Origin: Phyto melanocephala
Lineage: Eukaryota > Arthropoda > Insecta > Diptera > Rhinophoridae
Assembly: GCA_941918925.1 (NCBI GenBank)
Contig: OW799237.1
Coordinates: forward strand, 52,812,997 to 52,876,996
Length of the DNA: 64,000 nucleotides
Direction: 5' to 3'
The notes under the pieces: generated by a model
What the model saw: the letters and a program-made list of their open reading frames with translations, nothing else
The model's database searches: none
What the model was told of the DNA's origin: nothing
Position numbers and translations under genes: made by a program
Shown here: piece after piece, positions 12,074 to 22,984 of the stretch
Layout: every line of letters begins with the position of its first letter
Numbering within the stretch: position 1 is the first letter of the stretch

Positions 12074-12433
12074 ATATTACTTAACGTCAAATGTAAATGT
12101 TAAATGTAACGGTTTTCGAATGTACTAGAATGTACATACGAGAACTTTGTCGAATGTTACCGAACACCACTATTTACTATAAATAGCCGAACAACACAGC
12201 TAACATGATCAGTATTACAATAGAGCTTGTAAAGTGTGTATCAAAGTGGTTTGATAATAAAAGTGTATAAACATTAGTGTAATTAGTAAAGTGATATAAA
12301 AACAATATCTGAGTGTATTTAAATAAAGTGCTCTTAATTTTATAACTAATTTCAACTGTTTTTGATTGCAATAAAAGAACTCAAAGTTTTTAAAGGAAAT
12401 AATCCAACATTTATAAAAGGTATAAACGTAACA
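12074..12433 (+). repeat. Gypsy copy 1 LTR, right part
   Basis: The LTR resumes after the P-like insertion and matches 48235-48587. It includes the TATAAATAG core and AATAAA signals and ends in AACA. Together with 6696-6865 it rebuilds an LTR of about 520 bp. No further gypsy sequence follows, so this is the 3' LTR of copy 1. Confidence 0.93.
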
Positions 12434-12634
12434 ATATGTTTATATACATATGTATTTTGCTAATGCGCATATCCTTTTAAGACTTTACCTTTTTATAAAA
12501 ATGCCTAATTATTTTGTTAGACCTATAAAGTTGTTTTTCTTGCCCGCATCTTTTAATCAATTATAATTAAATTTTTGAGCATAAAAATATATTTTATATG
12601 TACATATACACAAAAAAGGGGATTCAAAATAAAT

Positions 12635-13312
12635 GGGGGATTCACAATAGTATCATAAAATCATATATCCTATAATAATAGCATGAAAAATTAAGACTAT
12701 TGTGAACAACCCCTCATAATTAAGTGTGCTCTTTTGAATTTAAATCGGCTGTTGTAAAACAATTATAAAAATAAATATTTTCTTTCATAATGCCAAAAAC
12801 AAGTGAAAAAAAAAACAAAATAATAGCCAGTTTGTGCGAAAAGTACATTTTAGATGTTGTAATGGCAAACTCAAGTAAATAAATTACAAATAAATTAAAT
12901 TTTGTTTTATAAACAAAAACAGCAGAGTCCTTAGCCGATATTATTTGACGCCACCAGTGATTTGTTATCAAAAATTAGCAACTGCGCTCAAAATTGGATG
13001 TCGGCCCGATAAAATTATACAATGAACGGCGACAGCTTACAAAAACTGTTGCGGCCTGGCTTAGCCGTTTAGCACAGGTCTCTGCTTATTTTGTTTGAAC
13101 AGCAACAACAACATTTTTAAACCATTGTAAAATTTTAGGACAATAAGACAATACGACATGATAAGACGCCTTGTGAATCACCCAATAGTGTACAAAGTTC
13201 TACCATTATAAGACACTTTTTGTTTGAAAAGCAACAACAACATTTTTAAACCATTATAAAATTTTAGAATAATATGACAATATGACATGATAACACACCT
13301 TGTGAATCACCC
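12635..13312. mobile_element. Candidate small inverted-repeat element(s) with GGGNGATTCACAA ends
   Basis: GGGGGATTCACAATAGT at 12635 is mirrored by ACTATTGTGAACAACCCC ending near 12713, and by TTGTGAATCACCC at 13171-13183 and 13300-13312. The right-hand end is present twice because a block of about 100 bp (13084-13183) is repeated at 13213-13312. Either an 80-bp or a 550-680 bp element is possible. AAAT flanks both outer ends, which may be a target duplication. There is no coding potential. The surrounding 12434-12634 is plain AT-rich DNA. Confidence 0.45.
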
Positions 13313-13433
13313 AAATATTTATATACGATGCAGCTACTTATATACATACATATAAGCAAAATCCAATCTGTTAAGAACGCATTGTGTGTTGCTTAAATTA
13401 TTATGGCTGCTACTGTACATTATTATACCCTTC

Positions 13434-14278
13434 ACACAGTGAAAAAGGGTATATATCGGTTTGTCATTCCGTGTGAAATTTCTACAATTTTCATTTCCGA
13501 CCCCATGAAGTATATATTTTCTGAAAGCTTATGAATAGGGGAGTCGATTAAGCTCTGTCAGTCTGTCCGTCTGACCGTCTGTCCGTGTGTATGTTGAAAT
13601 CAACTTTTTGAAGCCCCCCGATATCGCATGAACCCGGGTGAGGTATTAAAATATCAGAAATATTCGGGAGTAGATCCGTATTGAAAATCAGAAACATCGG
13701 TTTATAAACAACTGAGATATGAGCAAAAACCCACGACCACCTCGATTTTTTTTTCACAAAAACAAACAACTGAGATATGAGCAAAAACCCACGACCACCT
13801 CGATTTTTTTTTCACAAAAACAACATTACAACAACAACATACATACATACAAACGTGTATACTGGTTACAGAAAACGTGGCATCGAATCCCAGCTGAGCC
13901 AAAAAAAATTTTTTTTATATTTAAAAATTTTTTTATTTTAATTTTTTTTTATTTTTTTTTTTATTTTATTTTTTATTTAATATATTATTTATATTTTTAT
14001 ACCTTTCACACAGTGATAAAGGGTATATATAAGTTTGTCATTCCGTGTGAAATTTCTACAATTTTCATTTCCGACCCCATAAAGTATATATTTTTTTTTA
14101 TTTTTTTTTTAACATACAATAACATAACAATGGGATGTTTTTATATATGTATGTTTTTTATATGTATGTACGTATTTCATATGGGGAATGGTGATACAAA
14201 CTACTGTTATTGCATGACTACACGTTGTGAAGGGTATATAAGATTCGGCATGGCCGAATATAGCGCTCTTACTTGTTT
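13434..14278 (+). mobile_element. Dispersed TATACCC-type element, copy 2
   Basis: The element begins TATACCCTTCACACAGTG and ends GTGAAGGGTATA plus a hairpin tail (TTCGGCATGGCCGAA) and CTCTTACTTGTT. The 12-bp ends are inverted repeats. A block of about 58 bp (ACTGAGATATGAGC...CACAAAAAC) is duplicated in tandem at 13707-13822. A second copy of the 5' end starts at about 13998, so two copies are partly merged. It contains only T-rich chance frames. Confidence 0.75.
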
Positions 14279-14402
14279 AATGTTAAAATTTTTTTCATAC
14301 CACAAACAACAACAAATAAAAAGGCGAAATTTTTGAAAATAATTATTCGTTTTTGATTCTATTTTGCTTAGAATGAAATATATTCAATTTGTGAGAAGAC
14401 TG

Positions 14403-15886
14403 TAGGGTTGCCATATTTCAAAAGTGAAAAAAAAGTACATTGAGGGCGAAAAAACAGTACTTTTGAAAAAAAATCAGTACATTTTTTATTTATTGATAAC
14501 ATAACTTTTACTTCAATACATCACATTTTTATTTAAAAAAAGTTTATAAGAAACATGTAAAAACTATGAGAACATAACGGTGACTTAACTTTTAATTACA
14601 TCACATATGTTTTAAAAATAAGTAAAAAAATAACATAAAACACATATACAAAACGATGAGAACGTAACAAAAAATATTGCATTTGTTTCAAAATACAATA
14701 CATATATAGATCGAGTCGAACTACAAATAGTGTCTTAAGTTACTAACGTGGTCAAAAACACAAATTAAACGTCGTTTTTCAATATTAATATTGATATTAG
14801 TTTGAATAAACAAATTACCAATGCTTTGATATTTCAAAAGTTATTAATTAAATTTAAAAATAGTAAATAGAATTTCGAAATTGGTAATTGAATTTCAAAA
14901 ACTACGAGTTGAATTTTGAAATTATCTATAATATGTAAATTCAATTGATTTGGTTCTTTAAATTACAATAATATTCCATTAATACTTTTGTTTATTAGAC
15001 TTAGTGCCATTATTACAACTTGCCGTTAGCTAAATGCAGGATTTTGCTTGGCAAATAAATGGCTTTTCATTATAAACCCTTAATTTATTATTTTTTTATT
15101 CATTAAATATTATTAAAATTAATAATAATAACAATAACAAAATGGAAGTTGTAATAATGCAAAGCTATTTATTGAGCAAAAAAAAATCCTACCTTTAACT
15201 AAAGGCGAGTTGTAATAATGGCACTTAATCTATCATGCATAGAAATTGTTATTGTACTTAAAATAAATATTTAACAATATTTAAGAAAATAATATTTAGG
15301 CTCAACAAAAAGAAAACATATCTTGTCAGAGTCGAGTATAATATTATTTTTAATAATTTTTTTGAAGTTTATTTTAAAGACAATAACAATTTTTATGAAC
15401 AATAAAGTAAAGTCTACTTTAAAATTGATAATTTGTCAATTACAATTGATATTTTTTAAGTTATATATAGTAATCCAAAAGTTTTAAATTAATATTGTTT
15501 AAAAAAAAATTCTAAAAAAATCAATTGAATTTTTAAAATGAATACATTTGATAATTTTTAAAATTCAATAAATAATCATATAACGCAAATATAGGTGGTA
15601 TAGTTATATAAAATAAAAAAAATTAATGCTTACAAAAAAGTTAATTCAAAAATAAATTATAAATATGTATTCCTTTTTTGTACACATTTAACAATACAAT
15701 TTTTCCGTGTTTCATTCTTCAAAAAATTAAAAAATTCAATACATATATATCCAAAAACAGTACAAAAACAGTACAAATATAAAAAAACAGTACTTTTTCG
15801 TACTGTTTTAGGTATTGTGAATATAACAGTACATATTACAAAAAACAGTACATGTACTGTTTAAAACGGTACGAATGGCAACCCTA
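14403..15886. mobile_element. Non-autonomous element with TAGGGTTGCCAT inverted ends
   Basis: TAGGGTTGCCAT at 14403 and its reverse complement ATGGCAACCCTA at 15875-15886 bound a 1.48-kb AT-rich stretch. Close to both ends are clusters of the hexamer CAGTAC or its complement: at least three near the left end and about eight near the right. These resemble transposase-binding sites. No transposase remnant and no clear target duplication were found. A smaller element is nested at 15004-15224. Confidence 0.6.
15004..15224. mobile_element. Nested 221-bp MITE with TTA target duplication (PIF/Harbinger-like)
   Basis: The ends GTGCCATTATTACAACTTGC and their complement are parts of imperfect inverted repeats of about 65 bp, so the single strand could fold into a long hairpin. 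TTA flanks both sides (15001-15003 and 15225-15227). A TTA/TWA duplication is typical of the PIF/Harbinger superfamily. There is no coding capacity. Confidence 0.65.
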
Positions 15887-16235
15887 ATCCCAGCTTACAG
15901 GTCTTAAATAAATTGGTACTATGGTAAAAATTGTAGTTTTTGTACGGAAATTTAGGAGGATATTCTCATATTTAATAGTTTGCTCATATGTAATGCCGAA
16001 TTCTAAAATTTTTTTACTTATGCCATACATACACCGATTGCTCGACCAAAACTATGGTTTCGTTTTGCCGCTTGCAAAATATTTTCTTACTCTATTAGCT
16101 TTTTCCTTTCAAGATGAGCTTCAAGTAATAAAAAGATTTCAAAGTTTTTTATGTAATTAAAAAAAGACGGTTGTAGATATTTATTTTCCAGATCATTTAT
16201 GTTGTACGAAATTATTCTTAGATCTAAAATATTTT
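15887..16235. other. No recognisable feature
   Basis: This is AT-rich sequence between two repeats. One open frame of 79 codons (15921-16160) lacks any recognisable motif and I do not call it a gene. Confidence 0.5.
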
Positions 16236-16850
16236 TATACCCTTCACCTGTGGTGCACATGGGTATTTATAGCTTTGTCATTCCGTTTGTAATTTCTACA
16301 ATTTTCATTTCCGACCCCATAAAGTATATATTTTCTGAAAGCTTATGAATAGAGGAGTCGATTAAGCCCTGACCGTCTGTCCGTGTGTTGGTTGAAATTA
16401 ACTTTAAGAAGCAACTATATGTTCCTCAGATCTGTATATGGTATCAATCTCTTGGAAATATCCAGGAATAAATCACTATTGATCACGACCACTTTGTTTT
16501 TTTCACAATTACAACAACAACCTACATACATACTGGTTAAAGTAAACGTGGCATCGAATTCCAGCTGAGCTAAAAAAAATTTATTTTATTTAATATATTA
16601 TTTATATATTATTATTTTTTTTTTATATATTTCTTAAATTTTTTTTAAAAAAATTTTTTTTGTAATTGTTTTTATTATTTTTAATATATTTTTTTTTTTT
16701 TTTTGTTTTTTGGTATGTTTTTTACATGTATGTACATTCGTATTTTATATGAGATGAATGGTGATACAAACAATTGTTTTTGCGTGACTACACGTTGTGA
16801 AGGGTATATAAGATTCGGCACGGCCGAATATAGCACTGTTACTTGTTTTC
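16236..16850 (+). mobile_element. Dispersed TATACCC-type element, copy 3
   Basis: The element has both ends: TATACCCTTCACC at the left, and GTGAAGGGTATA with the tail hairpin TTCGGCACGGCCGAA and TTACTTGTTTT at the right. The interior is shorter than copy 2, with part of the CCGTCTGTC stretch lost. It is non-coding. Confidence 0.75.
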
Positions 16851-16996
16851 CATTATATTGTTACCGTTATTTGCTACCGATTGACAGGCAGCTTTTAGTT
16901 TTTTGTATTGTATTCTTGCATAATGTATTCATATTAAAAGTTAATTGAATTTATTTCTTCACCGAAGATTTTTTCCAGTTCAGTTTTTCCTTCATA

Positions 16997-18661
16997 TGGG
17001 CTAATCCGAAATTTTTTAAACCAAAGGCAGAAATTTAAAGTTTCCCAAAATCCAAATGTTTGTTAATGGAATAATAGGATACATATTCAAGCTTCAAAAT
17101 ATATAAGCAATAAGGTTTTACGGTGGTTTGTTTGTCCTTGGCAGAGGCTAACCTAAACGTACCTCTTGCTTTCATTTATTTTTGTAAAAAAGGGTATTTT
17201 TCATGTTCAAAAAATTGGGCAAAACAGCAGGTTCGGTACTTAGCGTTTAGCGAAACTTTAATTTGTGTAATTTTCTTTTATTTAGAATAAACATTATATT
17301 TGTTAGTTATCTAATATTTATTAACAATCGGAACTAAAAATGGGTACACTGTGTGTAACGTCCGTAACGGAAAATAGGGTTTTTTAAGTTTAACAGAATG
17401 AATTTTAATAATTTTTTTCCCAAACTAGCTTTATAAACACAGTTTTTTATGCACTTTAATCTGATGAAAAAAAGAAATACCTTTATAACACTTTTTTTTT
17501 TTAAATATAAATGTCAAAGTGTGTAACGTCCGTAACGGCATGAAAATACCCAACAATTTTATTTTAATAATTATAAATAAAAATTGCTCTAGGTTGCCGA
17601 CAACCCGAAAAACTTCACCTCAATGAAACAAAAAGTGTGTTTAAATAACATGCGATCCCCCAATCTGCAATTTAAATTGAGATGAATTTGAAATTCTTCT
17701 GAAAACTAAAATAATTCCTAAAACTCAATAATTAGTAATTAATAACCATGTTGTAAACCGCAACCCCGATGTTTCCCTTCAAATATTTGGCAGTACGCCC
17801 ACGCATGTAATGCTTACGTACTGGATTTTCCGTTAGAAATTAGGAATTTTTTACTACTTCGCATGGAAAAGGAGCGCTGAACGGTGTTGGTGCTGTTGTT
17901 AAGCAAAAAGTTTAGCAACTTGTAAAGCCCAAAATCTCATATTAAAAAACGCTCGAGATTTTTACAAAATCAAAAACATGTATAAGAGTAAACAATATTC
18001 TAGCTCTTAAATCATATAATTATGTTTAGGGCTTTTTCAATGACAATACTATAAAAGTAGCTCGAACAGCTGGGTCTATTTAGCATAAGATACAATGTTA
18101 AACAGTTAAATAAACAAATAAATAAATGAACATAAGCTAATATAAGAGTAATGAAATATTCTATAATTTTTTGTAACTAATAAATTAATAATTACAAGGT
18201 TAAAAAGATTTTTAAATACATGAATGTTTCTTATATACACAATTTGGTTTATTGGAAAATGTGTAACGTCCGTAACACACAAAAATTATGATTTTTTTTT
18301 AACGGTACTACTTAGCATTCTTTTCTAAGCTGGATTGATATGGTCATATATTCAACTTAATTTCTTGTATATGGTCTATTTTTTTGTTTATTATGCAAAA
18401 TCAGCTAAAAAATGTGAAAATGCACATAAGCCTTAAAATCGACTTCCATTTTTTGTAACGTCCGTAACGGAACTTTAAACTGGCATAAATTTCTTTCAAA
18501 AACAGTTAACCTTTAAGTTTAAAACACGTTTTAAAGTACTCCCAAAGAACTGAATTTTCAAAAAAATTCCATGAAAATATTTCAATGTGAACGCCAGCTG
18601 TGTTAATTTTTACAAGCAAATTTGAGTGCGAATTTAACGTCCGTAACACAGGATTAGCCCA
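16997..18661. mobile_element. 1.67-kb inverted-repeat element with five GTAACGTCCGTAAC motifs
   Basis: The ends TGGGCTAATCC and GGATTAGCCCA are perfect 11-bp inverted repeats flanked by TA on both sides (16995-16996 and 18662-18663). Inside, GTAACGTCCGTAAC occurs at 17355, 17523, 18263 and 18455, and once more as TAACGTCCGTAAC at 18635 next to the right end. Three copies extend to GG. The rest is AT-rich without any open frame that resembles a transposase. A TA target duplication would fit a Tc1/mariner-type mobiliser, but the class is unproven. 16851-16994 holds nothing recognisable. Confidence 0.7.
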
Positions 18662-18673
18662 TATACCTATCTT

Positions 18674-19756
18674 CTATCGCCCATAAAAAATTCTAATTTT
18701 GAGATACTTCACTGGACCGATTTTTCTGAAACTTTGCACACATATTGCGCTGTCATGACTATATAATTTCGAGGTTGGAAAAGTGGGCAGGGCTACGCCC
18801 ATAAAAAAAAGTTATAAGTTTGAGGTAATTGCACTAGACCGATTTTTCTGGAACTTTGCATACATACTGAGCTGCCATGACTTTACAATTTTGTGATTAG
18901 AAAAGTGGGCAGTGCCGCGCCCATAAAAAAAGCTAAAATTTTCAGCTACTTGAACTTCATCGATTTTTCTGAAGCTTTTCACACATATTGAGCTGTCATG
19001 ACTTTATAATTTCGTGGTAAGAAAAGTGGGCGGGGCCATGCCCATAAAAAAGTTATAATTTTCAGCTACTTGCACTGGACTGATAATTCTTACACTTTGC
19101 ACACATACTGAGCTGTCATGACTTTATAATTTCGTGATTATAAAAGTGGGCAGGGCCACGCCCATAAAAAAGTTATATTTTTTAGCTACTTAAACTTCAC
19201 CAATTTTTCTAAAACTTTTCAAACACATATTTAGGTCTCATGATTATACAATTTCGTGATAAGAAAAGTGGACAGTGTCACGCCCATAAAAAAATTATCA
19301 TTTTCAGCTACTTGCACTAGATCGATTTTTCTGAAACTTTGCACACACATATGGAGCTGTCATGACTATATAATTACGTGATTCGAAAAGTGGGCGGGGC
19401 CACGCTCATAAAAAAAGTTATAATTTTGAGGTTTTTACTCTGGACCGATTTTTGTGAAGTTTTGGTCGCATATTGAGTTGTCATGACTTAAACAATTCTT
19501 GATTAGAAAAGTGGGCAGTGTAACGCCCAAAAAAAAATTATCATTTTCAGCTACTTGAACTTCACCCATTTTTCTAAAACTTTGCACACATATTAAGCTG
19601 TCATGACTATACAGTTTCGTGATTAGAAAAGTGGGCGGTGTCATGCCCATTAAAAAAAGTTATAATTCTTAGCTTTTTGCACTTGATATTCAATTAAAAT
19701 TCAGAATGCATTTTTATTCATTAAGGGGCGTAGCAACGCGCGCCGGGCTTTTCTAG
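18674..19756 (+). repeat. Helitron-like minisatellite array 1 (5' truncated)
   Basis: About nine diverged monomers of roughly 120 bp contain GTGGGCGGGGCCACGCCCAT, a GCACTGGACCGATTTTTCTG segment and AACTTTGCACACATATTGAG. The array ends in a conserved tail (CATTAAGGGGCGTAGCAACG, then GCGCGCCGGGCTTTTCTAG). A CTAG end followed by T and a GC-rich near-palindrome fits a Helitron 3' terminus. The 5' end is missing. Peptides read from these monomers are artefacts. Confidence 0.7.
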
Positions 19757-20628
19757 TACAATACATATAAAAGTAAAAATCTGTCTGTCTGTGTGTTAGG
19801 TATAGACTCCGAAACTGTAAACCGATCGGACTCAAGCTTTGGCAAGCTGTTGTACACATCCCAGGGAGTGTATATGGGTGGTAAAAAGTGGGCAGGGCTA
19901 CGGCCATAAAAAATTAGTTATCAGTTTTAGCTACTTGCACTTGACCGATTTTCCTAAAACTTTGCACACATACTGAGCTGTCATGACTATATAATGTCGT
20001 GATTATAAAAGTGGGCGGGGTCACGCCCATAACAAAAAGTTTTAATTTTGAGGTACTTGCACTGGACCGATTTTTCTGAAACTTTGCACACACATATCGA
20101 ACTCTGATGATTATACAATTTCGTGATTAGAAAAGTGGGAAATGCCACGCCCATAAGAAATAAGTTATCATTTTTAGCTACTTGCACTTGACCGATTTTC
20201 CTGAAACTTTGCACACATATTGAGCTGCCATGACTATATAATGTCGTGATTAGAAAAGTGGGCAAGGCAAGCCCAAAAAAAAGTTATAATTTTGAGGTAC
20301 TTGCACTGGACCGATTTTTCTGAAACTTTGCACACACATATCGAACTCTCATGATTATACAATTTCGTAGTTAGAAAAGTGGGAAATGCCACGCCCATAA
20401 GAAATAAGTTATAATTTTTAGCTACTTGCACTAGAAAGATTTTTCTGAAACTGCACACACATATTTTGAGCTGTCATGACTATTTAGTTTCGTGATTAGA
20501 AAAGTGGACAGTGACATGCCCATTCAAAAAAGTTATAATTTTTAGCTTTTTGCACTTGATATCCAATTTAAATTCAGAATGCATTTTTATTCATTAAGGG
20601 GCATAGCAACGCGCGCCGGGCTTTTCTA
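19757..20628 (+). repeat. Helitron-like minisatellite array 2
   Basis: The array begins with a leader (ATATAAAAGTAAAAATCTGTC, then a TAGACTCCGAAACTGTAAACC stretch), carries about six monomers of the same 120-bp type, and finishes with the same tail, here ending TTTTCTAT instead of CTAG. It is directly downstream of array 1 in the same orientation. Confidence 0.7.
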
Positions 20629-21400
20629 TATAGATAAATATGAAAATTGGTATCAAGGAAAACAATTTCTTCATCAGGATGCCAATTGTCATATTAAAAG
20701 ATTTTGCATCTCTATTCATACAAAGTGAAAAAGCTTAATATTCTAGACTAATTTGTTAGTAGGTAAAATACATTTAATCAATTGAAAAACTTGCTTACAT
20801 ATTGAAAGAACGCATCAATATAATTTTATAAAAAATTAGTGCTTTATGTTTGTTTAACCATTTAAGATATCAAAAGCAGATGTAGAATTTAAATTAGAAA
20901 TATATAATCCACTCATAATTAACAGTTTTTTTAATGGTTGCTGGTAAAAAATAATAATAAGCTAAGGATCTTTATAACAAAAGCATTGCCTATATTAATA
21001 CTTATCATTTTTGTTTCGTTGTTTCGTAAGAAATTCATCTTGGAAAAATTTTAATTTATTTTAATTTAGTATTTTTACTTCGATAAGAAAAAGAAACGCA
21101 CTAAAGAATTTAAGAAATCGCATCGAGCACTGACTCGAATATTTTGCGCGACGAAAATTTTAAGAAGCACTAATAAGATTGCATAAAGCTAAAGTTGACA
21201 ACGCTGGAGAGGAACACAACAAAGAGAGTGTCATTATTTTTGCAAAATACTCGATACCCAGCTAACAAGAACTCAAATATTAAAGTATTTTGCCGTGTTA
21301 TACATTCCAAGCTAATATTTTACGCTGTATAACGAAACTAATATATATTTTCAAAGGTTTTAGTCAAACACTAAATAGTTATAAGTTTGAGTTAATAAAC
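20629..21400. other. No gene; possible 3' non-coding/LTR side of the env remnant
   Basis: No coding sequence is supported. On the minus strand this DNA follows the env remnant, where a retroviral-type LTR would be expected. It contains moderately GC-rich islands such as CGAGTCAGTGCTCGATGCG, but I cannot place LTR ends or a second LTR, so this remains a guess. Confidence 0.3.
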
Positions 21401-21406
21401 ATAATG

Positions 21407-22690
21407 TTATTTTCTGATTTTTATTTTCCGCAGAAATAAAAAAATAATATATAATAAAAAAGAAAACAAATAAAAATCAATTAATTTTTTCTTGAGGGAT
21501 CTATAATATCTCAATTTATAGGTTAGAAAAATTAAAATTACGATCAACATAGAGCGCGTTGGTCCTATGACAAGTTTGCCTTCGACATCCTTAATATAAT
21601 TCAGATTTTGGATACCCAACTTTTGGAGATATGGGAGGCTTAATATTTCCTGATAACCAGTGACATTAAGAGTTGCAACGGCTGCGGAAGTTGGTATTTT
21701 CATTACATTTTGTTTAAGGTTTTTGTAAGTGGACCCGTTAACCTGAATCTCGTCATCAAAGATGCGACTGCGACAAGTGGACTAAGGTGACTGGGTTGAG
21801 TGCTGTAGTGAGCTATACCACCCGGGTGAAGTTGTTGGGCACACGTTAGATATAACAACTCTCTACAAAACGTTGTCGTGAGTGTAGCGCTGCAGTTTCC
21901 GATTTGGAGTATTTCATTTCCACAACCGACCACGTTGTTATCTTTAACGAAGTGCACAATCATTCCATTATGTTAAACAGGAAACAAGCTTACTTTCTTA
22001 CATTCTAGTCTAGGCTTAGGATACTTGATTATAAAATGTATAAAATTATTATCTAAAAGCACCTTAACAAATTACACTTCCATTAGATCAGATACAGAAA
22101 CATTTGTAGAGTGCTTGTTTACAATATTTTTTAAATCATTAGAATCCAAGATTGCAGGGTTAATTACTCCTATCTTTGCAATGGTGACAGATAGCATTAA
22201 AGTCTCGAGTTCTGGAATTATTATTCTATTTCTTGCGAAAAGTGCTTCATACGGATGACCCGTATCAATCTGTTTGGTTTTCGAATTTTTAATGATTACA
22301 TTAACTGCTTCTGTAAGTCTATTTATGTGGGTTTGTGTTTTTGTATTTACCAATATTTGCCTGTTTTCGGACTCGATGAGTTCCTGTTGTTTAAATTTTA
22401 CGTTCTCAAAGTCGGCGAAATCTGGTGTTTCAGCGATTACCTTAAGGGCAGTGCCCAAGATATTAAGGCTTCTGGCGTGTCTGTGGTGAATTTCATATGA
22501 TGCCAATATTGACCTAATTCGGGTGACGTCCGATATAAAAATTTTCACCATATGCTATAAAGGAAAATTTTCTGTAAGATGCTTCGTCTCGTCAGCTATT
22601 TCAGAATACATCATCAAATTCGTAGTATGCCGCAAGTAGTCGAAATCCTTCCACACAACTAAAGACTGTGTGAGGTACCACTATATCCTC
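21407..22690 (-). pseudogene. Errantivirus-type envelope (env) remnant
   Basis: Minus-strand frames 22690-22551, 22551-22072, 21963-21703 and 21703-21407 line up in order as pieces of an insect errantiviral Env. Recognisable are a leader segment with NLMMYSEIADETKHL, a helical region (SLNILGTALKVIAETPDF, then a heptad-like stretch with QTHINRLTEAVNVII), a cysteine-bearing middle part (CGNEILQIGNC), and a C-terminal hydrophobic segment (MLIVILIFLTYKL) followed by a basic tail. In the family this is a membrane glycoprotein. Here a stop near 22555 and a frame change between 22072 and 21963 break it. No adjacent pol is visible. It is an old, inert copy; assignment is from recalled family similarity. 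Confidence 0.65.
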
Positions 22691-22984
22691 TACCTGTGTG
22701 AAATTCACATTTTCACACTTCAAAAAATTTTATTTTCTCCGAACCGTTTTAAGTTGGTAGTTCACTGTGTGAAATTTTTTTTTTGCACTTAACTGCGTTA
22801 GCGGATTAAGGCATAGTATGCCATTAAATATTAACAATGATGGCAATATAAAAAACGTACTATTCGTATTAAATAGGTAAAGGTTACACTTTCTATCGAT
22901 AGTTTCGAAGCCGTAGATAGATTTTACTAAAAAAGAATTTTCTACTAAAATTATGTTTCTAATTTTTCGAAGCACTCGTATCTA

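Noticed and set aside
12720..12971. Minus-strand 83-codon frame as a possible host gene
   Set aside because: No recognisable domain, and it lies within a candidate inverted-repeat element of low complexity.
13719..14336. 205-codon open frame
   Set aside because: It consists of poly-Phe/Tyr/Ile translated from T-rich runs inside a TATACCC repeat.
18674..20628. Regular repeats resembling a CRISPR array or short secreted-protein family
   Set aside because: Monomers of about 120 bp are diverged throughout, with no conserved-repeat/unique-spacer pattern. They are Helitron-like minisatellites in a eukaryotic genome.
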